DNA of 64,000 bases from Skeletonema tropicum (GCA_037178625.1 CM074146.1:1116001-1180000), one strand, 5' to 3'; shown: positions 54,212 to 64,000, counted from the stretch's first letter. Made by a program: numbers and translations. The notes: a model not told the origin generated them from the letters alone.

Positions 54212-56770
54212 TTAAACTAAATATTCTTGCTTCCTCTTCTTCTGTTGGGGTTCTACCGGTGCATTGTTTGTCTTTTTCGCCTTACGCTTCTTGCCACCCT
54301 TCAACAATCCTCTATCAACCATTTTGTTGTAGCATGTTCTCCAACTGTTCTGCTCCCTACGACTTTTTGCCGCGCTCTTTGCTCCGTGCTTTCCTTGCGT
54401 TACGAGGTACGGATCTAAAAGAGGCCAAACTTTCGAGTACAGCGTCGCCACCTTGCTACCATCCCACTTACCATCCGACGGCCAAGCATCCACTGTCATT
54501 CCAAAGTGCTTTACCTTCTCCATTACTTTACCCATCTTCGAGATGTCCCTCTTTCCATTTTTAACGTGTTCGATGAAATTATTGTTAGCGTGGAGGAGTC
54601 GATACGGTGGTATGTTGTTCTTTTTATCCCCAAGAAACCACTTGGTGATCAATCCGTTCATGTTCATCTGGGGAAAAGTAAAATCTGGAGGAAGAGGAGT
54701 CAAAATGCCTTCAGAACTCACCCCCATCGACCACTTCCGCTGCTGAAGCATCTCCTCCCTTCGCTTCTTTGCAAGCGCCTCTTTGACCAACGAGGTGACC
54801 GCAGCCTTATCCACACCATCCAACGTAGGTTCCTCTGCTGCAATGTCGTATTCTACCACTAAATCATCAACATCATTGTCTTCTTCCTCCTCGTCGTCGT
54901 CGAAGGGACGGCGGGTCCTACCACTGGGGCGCTCATAAATGTTTCCAGCTTTCTCTAGTAGCGCATCCAGCTTCTCCATGATGATGGTTGATTGCGTAAA
55001 GTTTGTTCCTCCAACATTTCTTGAATCTAGCTGATTTACTAAGATGTCTTTGAATGATTCCTTGAGATCCTCTTTCATCTTGGCTAGCTCTTCCTTCAAG
55101 CTCTGCACCTCTACCAACAAAGCAACATCTGGAGGTATACCAGTAAGCTCTGGCGTGTCATCTGTCTTGTTCCAAGGATACTTTGTTGTCACACAATCAG
55201 CGAATGGAACATCCTCGATCCAGAAAATGCTTGTGCGCAGTGGACAATTTGAATGCATTGAGTCAAGGTTCCCCTTCTTCTTGTGATACACAAGCGATGC
55301 AATGCATGCCTTAAACAGTAAAAATACAGCCTCATTTGAGCGTGCCTCCACGGGCATACGAGCCTTAATCCAAGCATTTACAGCAGCATGCCGGGCGGCA
55401 TATTCTGCTCCGTCAAAGTCACTGAAATCGAAGTATGGCTGTGACTCCGCAAAACCAACACCCAGTCTATCCCTACCACAAACCACCTTTCCAACGTGTT
55501 CATCACCAGCATCGGCAATCTTGATGTAGCGGTTCAACATGCCGGGCAAAGTCCAACTAGCACGAAGACAAATTGAGGAAATAGGTGGTGCCACAATGCA
55601 CCCTGTTGCACAATGTGTGGCGCCCCCCTTCCTAATGGAGTGCGTGCCAAAGTCTTCTGGAGGCATACCAAGATCAATAAACTCGCCGCGGTATTCGTCA
55701 CTGGAGATGATCTCCTTGAAGATAGAGTGAAAGCGCTCATATTGAGATTTTCCTTCAAAAAGTGGGCTTCGCCCTTGGAGAATCATGGGATGGCACACTA
55801 ATAGGCGGCAAACGGCAAGAAAAGGGCAAATACATGCGTTCTGCGGGTTGGAATAGATGTGGATAGGGTAATCAACGTACTTCAGACCCTCCTGATCACA
55901 TTTCGTCTTGCCCAAATCAACATTGATGGAATCCTTCGACTGCGATATGAGATCAATCATTGACTGAATTACACTTTCAGATCTTGATATCATGTTCCAA
56001 TCTAAAACGAGAAATGTGTGCGCCTGCACGTACTCCTTGTTCTCACTCTCCATTAGAATCTGTGCCAGTCGGATGTATGCCTTCAAAGGAAGTGGCTTTT
56101 TCCCCTCCGTTGTTCTGAGACCGAGTTTACGTCGTTCGTTTGCGGAATACCGCCTTGCACCCTTCTTGTACTTTGACAATTCGCCGAATAATCCTGGGCA
56201 GGTAGCTTCTCTATCCTTACCACACTCAGTAAAGAGGTGAGAGAGGGCAGAGCAGTATGCCTCATAAGATGACAGCTTCAATCTCACGATTATCTTTTCG
56301 CCCTTATTATCCTTCACCCCTTTTGCTACCTTCCTCAAACTACCCAAATACCTACTGAACATGACAAAAGTAATATTCTCCAGATGAATGGGAATGGTAG
56401 ATTCGTCCCCCTTCACAATCGCTCTCAACAACTTGAAGCACTCGTCACGGATGCAGTCTCTTTTCTTACTTGGTCTCCCGGCTTTCGTTTTTCGTGCTTA
56501 ATCTTTGAGATGAGCTGCCTTCAATATCTCCAGCGTCGAAGTCTTAAAGAAATCTGGATAGGTTTCCAAGTTGTCAAATGCCCAAAGCATCACCTTCACT
56601 AAACCTCTTTCGTAACCCTCACGGGTCCCATCGGTGATGCGTGCATTCATCACATTTTTTGTGTCTTCGTCCAATTCTTCCACCTCGAGAACGAATAGGG
56701 GATCCTCGACGTTGCTGGCGGCAGCGGTGTTACCGGCAGCGGCATTAGTTTTACTAGCAGTAGTAGGCAT
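54212..56770 (-). pseudogene. Crypton-type tyrosine recombinase, one in-frame stop
   Basis: From ATG 56770 the frame encodes about 90 aa, meets a TAA at 56498-56500, and continues in the same frame for about 760 aa to 54212. The catalytic set is visible: first Arg in DWNMISRSESV, HxxR in GTHSIRKGGATHCA, and the Tyr in LNRYIKIADAGDE. An N-terminal helical domain (TREGYERGLVKVMLWAFD, FVMFSRYLGSLRKVAKG) precedes, as in Cryptons. After a coiled-coil (VEVQSLKEELAKMKEDLKE), the C-terminus has KWFLGDKKNNIPPYRLL and a Lys-rich tail (KKRKAKK) that may bind DNA, loosely like the GCR1-type domain of fungal Cryptons. Apart from the stop the frame is unbroken over 2.5 kb. Cryptons move as circles via the recombinase. 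Confidence 0.8.
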
Positions 56771-57139
56771 GATGGCTGGGGAGTGTAATTTCTAATGCGG
56801 CGGCTGACGGCTTGGTCTACTTATTCTCTCACTGTTTTTTGTTCTGCTGGGGAGAGGAAGGAGAATAAATAGAAGGGGAGGTGTTTTGGCATTTAGCATG
56901 CACGTTACGTTTGGAACTCGTACACGAGTGCGTAGAAAATCAGGGGACAAAGTTGAACTCAAAACCAAAACTAAGCTGGCATAGAAACGCGAGCCTAACA
57001 AATTGCGCGTGATCATCCAAACTAAAACACATTTATTTTGAGAAAAAAGAAAAAAGGCCAGTTTGTCCCCCTATTTGTAAAAACGCCCAGAAAACTGCCC
57101 ATGTTGTCCCCTAAATCTGGGCTAAGTCTCTTTATTTTC

Positions 57140-57165
57140 AAAGAGACGTCTCTTTTTACTTAGGG
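57140..57165. repeat. Internal AAAGAGACGTCTCTTT palindrome
   Basis: The palindrome found in both element ends recurs here inside the right flank of the element, so it is a repeated internal signal as well as part of the inverted ends. Confidence 0.7.
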
Positions 57166-57721
57166 TATTTAGGTACACATCCCTAACCCTGACCCTAAAG
57201 TGACCCTAACCTATCTCTAACACTCGTCCCCAGATGATTACACCAACAAATAACAATTTAAAAACCCATGATATTGTAATCCAACGCTACAATCATAATC
57301 ATAATGACATTAATGCTCAAAGGTGTATTTAATCGACGGTTTAGCTGAATCTGTGCAAGTGTGCATTGGTAGTTTTTGCATATCTCTGTGAATATATGAA
57401 CTATGACCATCAGTCCTGGTTTAAAAAGTACATCTTTTCAAGGGCTATCGAGACGAAAAGCACCGGAAGAAGCGGTCATCCTTGGTGGCAACCACCGGCA
57501 GCACGAATAGTATGCAACAAAGTTCTTGACCCGCTTGCATTTTATGTGTGGGCATATGTGTGAGAAAGGGGGGAGTATTTCAGGGGGATCCCCCTACAAA
57601 GAAAAATGGCGCTAACAGAAACGTCTCTTTTTTTTTTCAGAGACGAAAAGCGTCTCTTTTTTTCATTTCGTCTCAGAAAATAAAAAAGAGACGTCTCTTT
57701 TTTCTTTTTTTCTGTACACCC

Positions 57722-57730
57722 TCAATCTTG
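57722..57730. repeat. 9-bp target duplication, right (TCAATCTTG)
   Basis: This is the second copy of 52692-52700. It is followed by TGCCATTCTAAACCAAC, the continuation of the spacer family seen near 16600 and 19785. Confidence 0.9.
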
Positions 57731-58606
57731 TGCCATTCTAAACCAACTAAGCTACAAAAAAAATGCATTTGCATTTAGGTCCCGAGTTGGAACTCGTGAA
57801 TCCACCATTTTTACTAGCGAACCTCACACAAAACTCCCCACAAAACTACACACTCCCAACAACCATGTCAACAAACCTACTCCACAGCCTGATAAAGAGT
57901 CATGGTAGGATTGTAACACCATCAACCAGCCATTATATGACAGCCCATATTATTAGCTTTCTATAGAGCCACTGGTCAGCATTTCAACTACTATTTTCGC
58001 CATGCAGTAGTTGCGCAACATTGGACATGTGGCGTCAGGAGGCGATTTTTCTTAGTGATTTTTACATGGTAAAAATGACGAAATCGCTACTATGTTATCT
58101 CCACCAGTAATAGATATAAATTGTTCAATTAAGGAATAATCATATTCGGATAGACTTCAGTTTGGCATCCTCAATCGCCGTTTTTGTCGAAGGTCTATTT
58201 TTGTGCCTGCTATATCCCAACCATTTTTTGAAAACTGTACCTCAGTACAGTTTTGCGTAGACCTCTGGTATGTTTCTACGTGAAGGGCAAAACTGTACCT
58301 CGACCCTGATAATATATAGTACTTTACGGTCCGTCCATCACCACAACTATTCCCCTCCGATCGATGTGTAGTGTGGTGGAAAGACAGGCATCTCAATGAA
58401 AAAAGCAACCGCCACCACCGCAGGCACCGTTCGAAAGCAACTGCAGGTGCGTCGACCACCGCCACCACCGTAGGTAGGCACCGTTCAACAAAGCAACTTG
58501 TGCGTCGACCATGGTGCGTCGATGTCCCAAATAACTCCGCACCGCAGTTCCCATAACAATCAATTTAGGTGAGCTATTACTGGTTATATTTTTTCATATT
58601 ATCGTA
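57731..58606. other. Intergenic or MULE 5' terminal region
   Basis: No gene is seen. A palindromic block AACTGTACCTCAGTACAGTT lies near 58235, with a further AAACTGTACCTCGACC near 58290. A tandem pair of GCCACCACCG...GGCACCGTTC units lies at about 58408-58512. Part of this may belong to the MULE's left terminal repeat, but its partner would lie beyond the window. Confidence 0.5.
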
Positions 58607-59017
58607 TTTTGAATGTAACTAAGTACAAGATTTATTACTCATTTTATGTACAGGGGTTAGTCAACACCAACACTTTTACTTCCTACGAATTGTATCTTGT
58701 CTGTCATATTATGGATTCCCCCAAGACGCCCAAGGATGACATGGCAGTGATACTTGGGAATGATGATGATGGTGACAGCAGTGACGATTGGATTCATCAT
58801 ATGGACGATGCTTCTGATACATCAAATGAGGAAGATGAAGAGGTTGCAATGTTAAGTACTGCATTTGATGAGATGTCTTCTCCCACACGCCGCTCTAATA
58901 GGACAGTGCCTCCCCCGCCTCCCCGGCCATCTTTTCCTCCAGTCATCAACAATAGTAGTGAAGACAAAAGTGCACCATCCAAGAAGACACCTGCTGAAAT
59001 TCATCAAGATTTGTTGG
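58607..59017 (+). repeat. 411-bp direct repeat, left copy (MULE 5' end)
   Basis: From TTTTGAATGTAACTAAGTAC to ATCAAGATTTGTTGG, it appears identical to 60561-60971. It includes the MULE start codon at 58711 and about 102 codons (MDSPKTPKDDMAVILGN...). Both copies abut the Penelope-like insert, as a target duplication would. Confidence 0.93.
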
Positions 59018-59021
59018 TCTG

Positions 59022-59139
59022 TATGATTTGAAAGTGATGATACAATATTTTTCAACTTAGATTAGGACGTTAATTACTTGTATGATTTGAAAGTGATGAT
59101 ACAATATTTTTCAACTTAGATTAGGACGTTAATTACTTG
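59022..59139 (-). repeat. 59-bp tandem duplication at the 3' end of the Penelope-like element
   Basis: On the element's coding strand the unit starts CAAGTAATTAACGTCC and occurs twice (59139-59081 and 59080-59022). Four bases (CAGA) follow before the target repeat. The first base of the unit directly follows the predicted hammerhead cleavage site. Confidence 0.9.
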
Positions 59140-59190
59140 AACGAGTAGAGTAATGAACTCGTTTCGGTTAGACCTTCATCGGCAAGTGTC
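59131..59190 (-). ncRNA. Hammerhead ribozyme-like fold (type I)
   Basis: Read on the minus strand, helix I pairs ACTTG (59187-59183) with CAAGT (59139-59135). The core CCGATGA (59182-59176) differs from canonical CUGANGA by C for U4. Helix II is GGT/ACC with a CTA loop. GAAA follows (59165-59162). Helix III pairs ACGAGT with ACTCGT (59062-numbered ends 59162-59157 and 59146-59141). The cleavage nucleotide is T at 59140 in a GUU triplet. Every helix sits in the exact register required. Penelope-like elements are known to carry such ribozymes. Activity with C at position 4 may be reduced. Confidence 0.65.
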
Positions 59191-59324
59191 AACGTGAGAC
59201 AGCCCCAGGAGCGGGCTGTTCTATAATGAATCTTTTGTATAGTGTTGAACGGAGAAAAATGAAATGAACGGAGAAGTGAACGTCTTTTTCAGACGCGGTT
59301 CAATGTCTTTTCAGACAGGAGAAG

Positions 59325-59378
59325 CTTTTGCTCTCCCGAGCTGAGCTGCCGGAAGGCAGCTCCTCGGGAGAGTAAAAG
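59325..59378. repeat. GC-rich hairpin with GGAA tetraloop
   Basis: CTCTCCCGAG (59331-59340) pairs with CTCGGGAGAG (59363-59372). After a 2-base bulge, GAGCTGCC pairs with GGCAGCTC across a GGAA loop. Flanking CTTTT and AAAAG extend it. It lies just after the RT stop codon. Confidence 0.85.
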
Positions 59379-59391
59379 GAGGGGAGCTCGA

Positions 59392-60560
59392 TCAGTCAGG
59401 ATCGGGCTCCCCATCAAAATACTTACTGGCCTCTTTGCCGGGTTCTTGTATCAGTTTTGCTTTCGTCACAGCTGATCGTATCGTTGGGGCTCCATGATAG
59501 GCAATAATAAACTTCTGAATTCGTAGATCTTGTTCGAAGACTTCTTTGCAGTGGGTGTCGTAGAGACACCGAAGTAGTTTACGAGGGATATCGTTTGGAT
59601 GGAATGTCCAGTGGAGGATGGCCAATTCTTTGTTGGTAAGAGTAGGCTCTGTTGGTTGTTGTATTGCATTTGCATTTGATTCGATAGATCGTAGGCGTGC
59701 ATCTGCTTGTAGGATGTACTGCTTGATGACGTGTGAGTCCCAGCCGCGTTGTACTAGTCTTTTGAAGAGTAATTTAGATTGATTGATGTAGTCAGATTCA
59801 AGGGAGTTTTGGCGCTTGTACTGACGCAATAGACTGTAGGTGACACCTTTCATAATTTGTGGAGAGTGTGCTGAATGCGGCGGGAGATATTGGTAGAGAT
59901 TGCAGGCTTTTTGGAATGTACGTGTTTGAATTTGTTGCGATGGTCCAATGGTGATAGTGAGATCGAGGAAGTTAACAGATGTTGATAGGGGCTCAAAGTC
60001 CCATCGTAGGGATCCGAAGTTATCAGTATCATATTGAAATTGTGCATATCGTAGGTTGGTACCAATCCATATTCCTTTCATATCGTCGATGAAACGCTTG
60101 TAGAGGAGGAGATCATTGGAATATTTATTAAGGAGGAATTCTTCATGGATTGCAAAGTAGATTGTAGCCCACATACATGCTGCACTAGTTCCCATTGCTG
60201 TACCAGTTAGTTGTTTGAAGTACATATCACCAAATTCGAAGATGTTGTTTTTCATGACTAGCGAAAGAGCTTCTTTGATTGCGGCAATAGGAAAGGAGGA
60301 GAGTCCATTGCTTGCTAGTTTACCGGAGGAGGCTAATTCGTCGAGCCAGTTGCTGATGACTTGGAGCGCATGATCTGTGTCGATGTTAGTATACATAGAT
60401 TGCGCATCTGCTGTAAATAGTCTTGCATTGAAGGGAAGGCGGTGGAATGACTGGAGACTGTCGAGTAGGCTGCCACTATCTTTGAGGTACGATGGGATGA
60501 ATTGTTTCAGTTGTTGGAGATGGTAGTCGACCCACTTGCTAAGGCAGTTCATGAATGTAC
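59392..60560 (-). pseudogene. Penelope-like reverse transcriptase, N-terminally truncated
   Basis: The element-derived frame begins near FMNCLSKWVDYHLQQ and lacks the upstream fingers. Motifs: TADAQSMYTNIDTDHAL (first catalytic Asp), LTGTAMGTSAACMWATIYF, YKRFIDDMKGIW with the catalytic Asp pair, and SVNFLDLTI. The thumb region with SLLRQYKRQNS and RLVQRGWDSHVIK follows, then AYHGAPTIRSAVTKAKL near the end. The GTAMGT and FIDD pattern with NFLD is characteristic of Penelope-like enzymes. The C-terminus ends FDGEPDPD without a GIY-YIG nuclease, as in endonuclease-deficient lineages (Athena/Coprina-like). The upstream ATG lies in the target repeat, so the open frame to 60582 is fortuitous. Confidence 0.82.
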
Positions 60561-60971
60561 TTTTGAATGTAACTAAGTACAAGATTTATTACTCATTTTA
60601 TGTACAGGGGTTAGTCAACACCAACACTTTTACTTCCTACGAATTGTATCTTGTCTGTCATATTATGGATTCCCCCAAGACGCCCAAGGATGACATGGCA
60701 GTGATACTTGGGAATGATGATGATGGTGACAGCAGTGACGATTGGATTCATCATATGGACGATGCTTCTGATACATCAAATGAGGAAGATGAAGAGGTTG
60801 CAATGTTAAGTACTGCATTTGATGAGATGTCTTCTCCCACACGCCGCTCTAATAGGACAGTGCCTCCCCCGCCTCCCCGGCCATCTTTTCCTCCAGTCAT
60901 CAACAATAGTAGTGAAGACAAAAGTGCACCATCCAAGAAGACACCTGCTGAAATTCATCAAGATTTGTTGG
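60561..60971 (+). repeat. 411-bp direct repeat, right copy (MULE 5' end)
   Basis: This is the second copy of 58607-59017. Here the coding frame continues past the repeat edge into the rest of the MULE gene (EIHQDLL-DSELHLLTEKDW). Confidence 0.93.
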
Positions 60972-63900
60972 ACAGTGAATTGCATCTTCTCACGGAAAAG
61001 GATTGGAAGGGAATCATTGTTCTTCAATGTGTGCCTATGACCAGCTCCCTCAGAGCGTGATATCTGTGAATACTTGAATGGTCAGAAAACTCGTTACAGT
61101 AGGTTGAACTTTTGTACAAGTGAGTTTCCTCCCCCCACGAATCTTGATATGGCATTCCATTCCAAGGATAAGGTATGGCTTGCCCTGAAGAGCTACATTA
61201 TACGGCAATCACGGGCTACTCTATCCCCAGTTTTCTGCAGTGGTAGCAGCTCAGACGGTAAAGGACGAATGTTTTCTTGTTACTCGTTGAATGATGCAAA
61301 TAGCAAGAGCAAACTGGGGAAGCGTGTTGAAGAGGAATACCGTAAAACCATTCTTGTCAATGACGGAGAGAGGGGGGAGCGCATCAATGGAAGAAGTGGT
61401 CCTAGAAGAAGATCTACCCAGGATATATCGAATGGAAAATGCGGCTTTAAGTTTACAGTGAGGTGTGACAGTCTGGGATATTATGTTACCCTTTTACGAT
61501 GCGCTGGCCACTGCTATCATTGTCGTCATGTGAAATACAACTTCACTGATGTCGGAGTTCCTTTGCGACACTTGGAAAAGGAAGATTTGAAGGAATTGAA
61601 GAACGTACATGATACTCAAGCAGGTGAAGGGATCTGCAAAGCGTATTTTTTCAAGAAGACTGGATTTCTGATCAATAGAGGAAAGTTTGCTTATCTCTTT
61701 CGGGAAGTATCCCAGGATGGGGATACTTTCTCCAGCGATATCGACAGGGTCCTTAACGATTTCAAGGCAAACAAAGACATTGCCTATGCAGTCTTTTGGG
61801 ATATTGGTTCCAAAGAGAAAGATGGTTGCAGACTAGTTAGTGAATGCTTCCTGGTAGAAGACGAATCTCCCACTGTGACAGATCTCACTGCTGATCCCAA
61901 CATGGCAGAAGTTGTTGAAATGGTTCGAGATGATAGAAATGAACGCAAGATTGATTCCAGTCAGAATGTGTTCATATCTATTATGTAGGCAGAGAAAGGT
62001 AAGTGGGCACTGATCACTTCCTAACTTGGACGTTTCATGGACTTGTTTCGTTTCTAACTAACTTTGCACATCCTCGTTACACACTTATTTACATCAGAAA
62101 TGCTTCGATATTTCAAAATGTATCCAGAAACTGTTTCTGTAGATGTAACGTCTCACTCGAATGATAAGAAATTTCATCTCCTAACATTTTCCTGTAAGAG
62201 TGCCACTAACAATCAAGTGGTGTTTCTAAAAGCTTGGATACCGAACCAAAAGAGATTCTCTTTCCGCTGGGTATTCAAATATGGTATCAAATCAATTGGC
62301 TTGACTCCCTACTTTGCTTACACTGAGCTTCTCATGAAGGATGCAGATCCCCAGCAGCACAATGAGATATTGAATGTGTTGACTGACTATTTTCCAAACG
62401 CATTTGACGGTACCTGTGCCTGGCACCTCATCAAACAGGGATGCGATAGAGATTGCCCTGGAAAGAATGCAGCAGGAAAAGAGAATGCAGAAAAATGGGA
62501 ATACTTTAAAAGTCATGTGAAGAATTGGTTGTACTCTTGGGCACGTGCTGGATATTGCGAATCAGAGGATGAGTATCTGATCTCGAAAGAGCTCCTATTT
62601 CGATATATGTCTAGTGAGGCAGCACTCCAATCAGCAGGTGGCCGGCCAGAACTGCTCAAGACAGTAAAAGATTGGGTGCGGAAAGTGATTACAAGCGAAA
62701 AGCTGTTCCGTTTTGATTTACGAATGCAGAAAAGAACTCTTCATACGTACTGCTCAAATGCTCACGAGTAAGTGTATCCATGCCTTTTTTATGCTTTTCA
62801 TGTACACAACAACTCTGTGCACCATTACTCACCATCTGTTTATGAACTTTTAATGCCCAACAAGAGGCACAAACTTAGGTATGAAGAATCATTCCATTCC
62901 ATTGAAAGCTAGTGCATCCATGTCAAAAAATGCTAAGGCCCTCATCATGCAATCAAAGATGAAGACTGCAGCATTAAATGAAGAGGCATATCGTAATGTT
63001 AAGAACTCCAACAAGAAATGGTCTAACTTCCCTACTGCTCCCTATCTGACACCTTTTGCAGAAGGACTCGTGCATTCCATCATGTCCAGACAAGACCTCT
63101 ACACAGTGAAGCGAGTAGGGAAGCAAGAGTTTGAAGTCTATTGCAGTGCTTGTGTTGAGCCGTACACTGCTGACCCATCAGTCTCTGAAGAGAAATGCCC
63201 AATTCCTCGTTTTCATAGAACTAGGAGAGTGTTTGTAGATGATGATGGATTCTGCTCATGTTCGTGTTGTTATTTCCAACAAGTTGGAATCCCATGCCCT
63301 CACATGGCAAAAGTTTTTGATGCTGTGGATTCAGATTGGGATGGATTTCTCCACACAGATGTGTCTGTGCGCTGGAGGAGCCAGTATCATTACTTTGCGT
63401 ATCAATTCCCGGGTCATGGTGAACTCACGCAGCTGTTTCACAATGCTCGTCATAATGATGTCAAGGGACCGAAATTATGTTTGGACTTGCTCAACGATAA
63501 ATGCATGTCCATTGAAGGTCGTTCCAACGATCTTGGTGCAGTGCATCGTCTGAAGAACTACAACGTTGAGGATATCTCTCAGGCTTTAGGTGGTACTTTA
63601 GATGGATGCATTGTCTCCTGTTACACGACCCAGACTGAAATGGAGAGGGATATGCTTCTATCGCAAGATGCAAGTCCCGATCCACAGATCTTTTCTATGT
63701 CACTTGAAGACTACCAGTTTCGACCTGACGGTTCCTTACCACCGGGCGTAAGTTTGAGAAGTGCACTTGGGGCTCAATGGAATGATGCCTGCAATACTTG
63801 CGAGAATCATCCACAGCTTAGTAAAGAGCTATCTGAAGCTCTCAAAATTATTGCTCAAAAAGGAAGAAAGCTAGATAGTGAGAAGATGTCAAATGCTGAG

Positions 63901-63984
63901 AGGAACGGTAAAACAGTACCCATTGTAACTGGGAGGTACAATGGGTCTGCTCGAGTGTATAACACCAAAAATAATCCAATGTAA
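60665..63984 (+). pseudogene. Mutator-like (MULE) transposase gene, lightly damaged
   Basis: Three exons are inferred: 60665-61998, 62098-62767 and 62865-63984, with GTAAGT donors and introns of 99 and 97 bp. The joins restore AEK-E-MLRYFKMYPETVSVD and SNAH-EGTNLGMKNHSIP. An acidic N-terminus leads to a FAR1/GCM-like Cys/His region (CGFKFTVRCD, CAGHCYHCRH) and the MULE DDE domain (SVDVTSHSN, LLMKDADPQQHNEI, GTCAWHLIKQGCD). A SWIM zinc finger (CSCSCCYFQQVGIPCPHM) follows. Damage: a frame change at about 61030-61058 (LLTEKDW... to PSERDICEYLNGQ) and a TAG at 61986-61988 just before intron 1. The gene ends at TAA 63984. The element's right end is outside the window, so mobility cannot be judged. 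Confidence 0.82.
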
Positions 63985-64000
63985 TGTTACACTTTATCAT

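Larger units (their letters stand above)
52701..57721. mobile_element. Mutator-like TIR element carrying a tyrosine recombinase
   Basis: Ends are GAGTGTACCGAAAAAAAGAG on the left and, read inversely, GGGTGTACAGAAAAAAAGAA on the right. Both lead into a GAGACGTCTC palindrome and TTATTTT text. A perfect 9-bp direct repeat borders the 5,021-bp unit. Nine-base duplications and G-A/G-G starts are typical of Mutator-like elements. No MULE transposase lies inside. The recognisable gene is the recombinase at 54212-56770, with minisatellites on its left. Either the element captured or was invaded by a Crypton, or it is a distinct composite. Confidence 0.8.
59018..60560 (-). mobile_element. 5'-truncated Penelope-like element
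   Basis: The 1,543-bp insert lies between the 411-bp repeats. It encodes a reverse transcriptase cut at its N-terminus, followed by about 370 bp of 3' region with a hairpin, a hammerhead-like fold and a 59-bp tandem duplication. No GIY-YIG endonuclease is encoded. No poly-A is present, in agreement with Penelope-type elements. Confidence 0.8.

Noticed and set aside
57178..57218. CCCTAAC-like short run resembling telomere repeats
   Set aside because: Only a few degenerate units, inside a mobile element; insufficient for an interstitial telomere call.
60561..60582. N-terminal 7-8 residues of the open Penelope frame (from an ATG at 60582)
   Set aside because: These codons lie in the target repeat and not in the element, so the ATG is incidental.
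50718..61988. Idea that TAG/TAA are read as Gln, because stops interrupt the Tubby, Crypton and MULE frames
   Set aside because: Intact conserved genes here (PA2G4, ADSL) end normally at TAA and the ATPase at TAG. The interrupted genes also carry frameshifts or are mobile elements, so C-to-T decay explains them.
1..64000. CRISPR arrays, rRNA, bacterial operons
   Set aside because: No spaced identical repeats, no rRNA-like sequence, and genes contain spliceosomal introns.

Overview
The window looks like nuclear DNA from a diatom, most likely a centric (Thalassiosirales-like) species. That is an inference. It rests on short GT-AG introns in conserved genes, a Ty1/copia polyprotein of the diatom CoDi type, an expanded family of small MYND-finger proteins, an ASAFAP-like (plastid-type) leader near one metabolic gene, and abundant LINE, Penelope-like, Mutator-like and Crypton-like sequences. 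Single-copy host genes are few; mobile elements and their scars take up most of the sequence.

Layout. 1-6.1 kb: three small host genes (secreted PT-rich protein, ankyrin protein, secreted His/Asp/Glu-rich protein) in otherwise featureless DNA. 6.7-23.6 kb: a MYND-finger gene family with two intact 265-aa copies (8095-8892 and 17304-18101) and four broken ones. Among them sit a LINE flanked by a 112-bp target duplication, a large inverted duplication of a hypothetical gene, and a Penelope-like fragment. One MYND copy is split by a second LINE with a 20-bp target duplication, which leaves an in-frame MYND/retroelement chimera. 24.4-25.3 kb: a decayed gene of unknown family. 26.6-31.6 kb: a divergent pair of intact housekeeping genes, PA2G4/EBP1 and adenylosuccinate lyase, each with two introns that can be placed to the base. 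31.9-37.8 kb: nested elements, namely a foldback element, then a TA-flanked Tc1/mariner-like element containing a 4.5-kb copia element whose 178-bp LTRs look identical. 38.4-45.9 kb: a tyrosine-recombinase fragment, then a 7-kb element with hAT-like inverted ends and an 8-bp target duplication but no visible transposase. 46.2-50.3 kb: an intact 1,309-aa STAND-type ATPase with a remnant kinase-like segment. 50.6-52.1 kb: a Tubby-domain gene carrying a frameshift and an in-frame stop.

52.7-57.7 kb: a 5,021-bp element with Mutator-like inverted ends and a perfect 9-bp target duplication, whose only recognisable gene is a Crypton-type tyrosine recombinase. 58.6-64 kb: a Mutator-like (MULE) transposase gene, lightly damaged, interrupted by a 5'-truncated, endonuclease-less Penelope-like element. 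That element lies between two 411-bp direct repeats of the MULE gene's 5' end. Its 3' region folds as a type I hammerhead ribozyme on its coding strand, and the predicted cleavage site coincides with the start of a 59-bp tandem unit.

The MULE-like element carrying a recombinase and the Penelope/hammerhead/411-bp-duplication structure are the two most unusual systems here. No rRNA, tRNA or CRISPR was found. Starts were chosen as ATG only; several long open frames begin with GTG or TTG and were trimmed accordingly.
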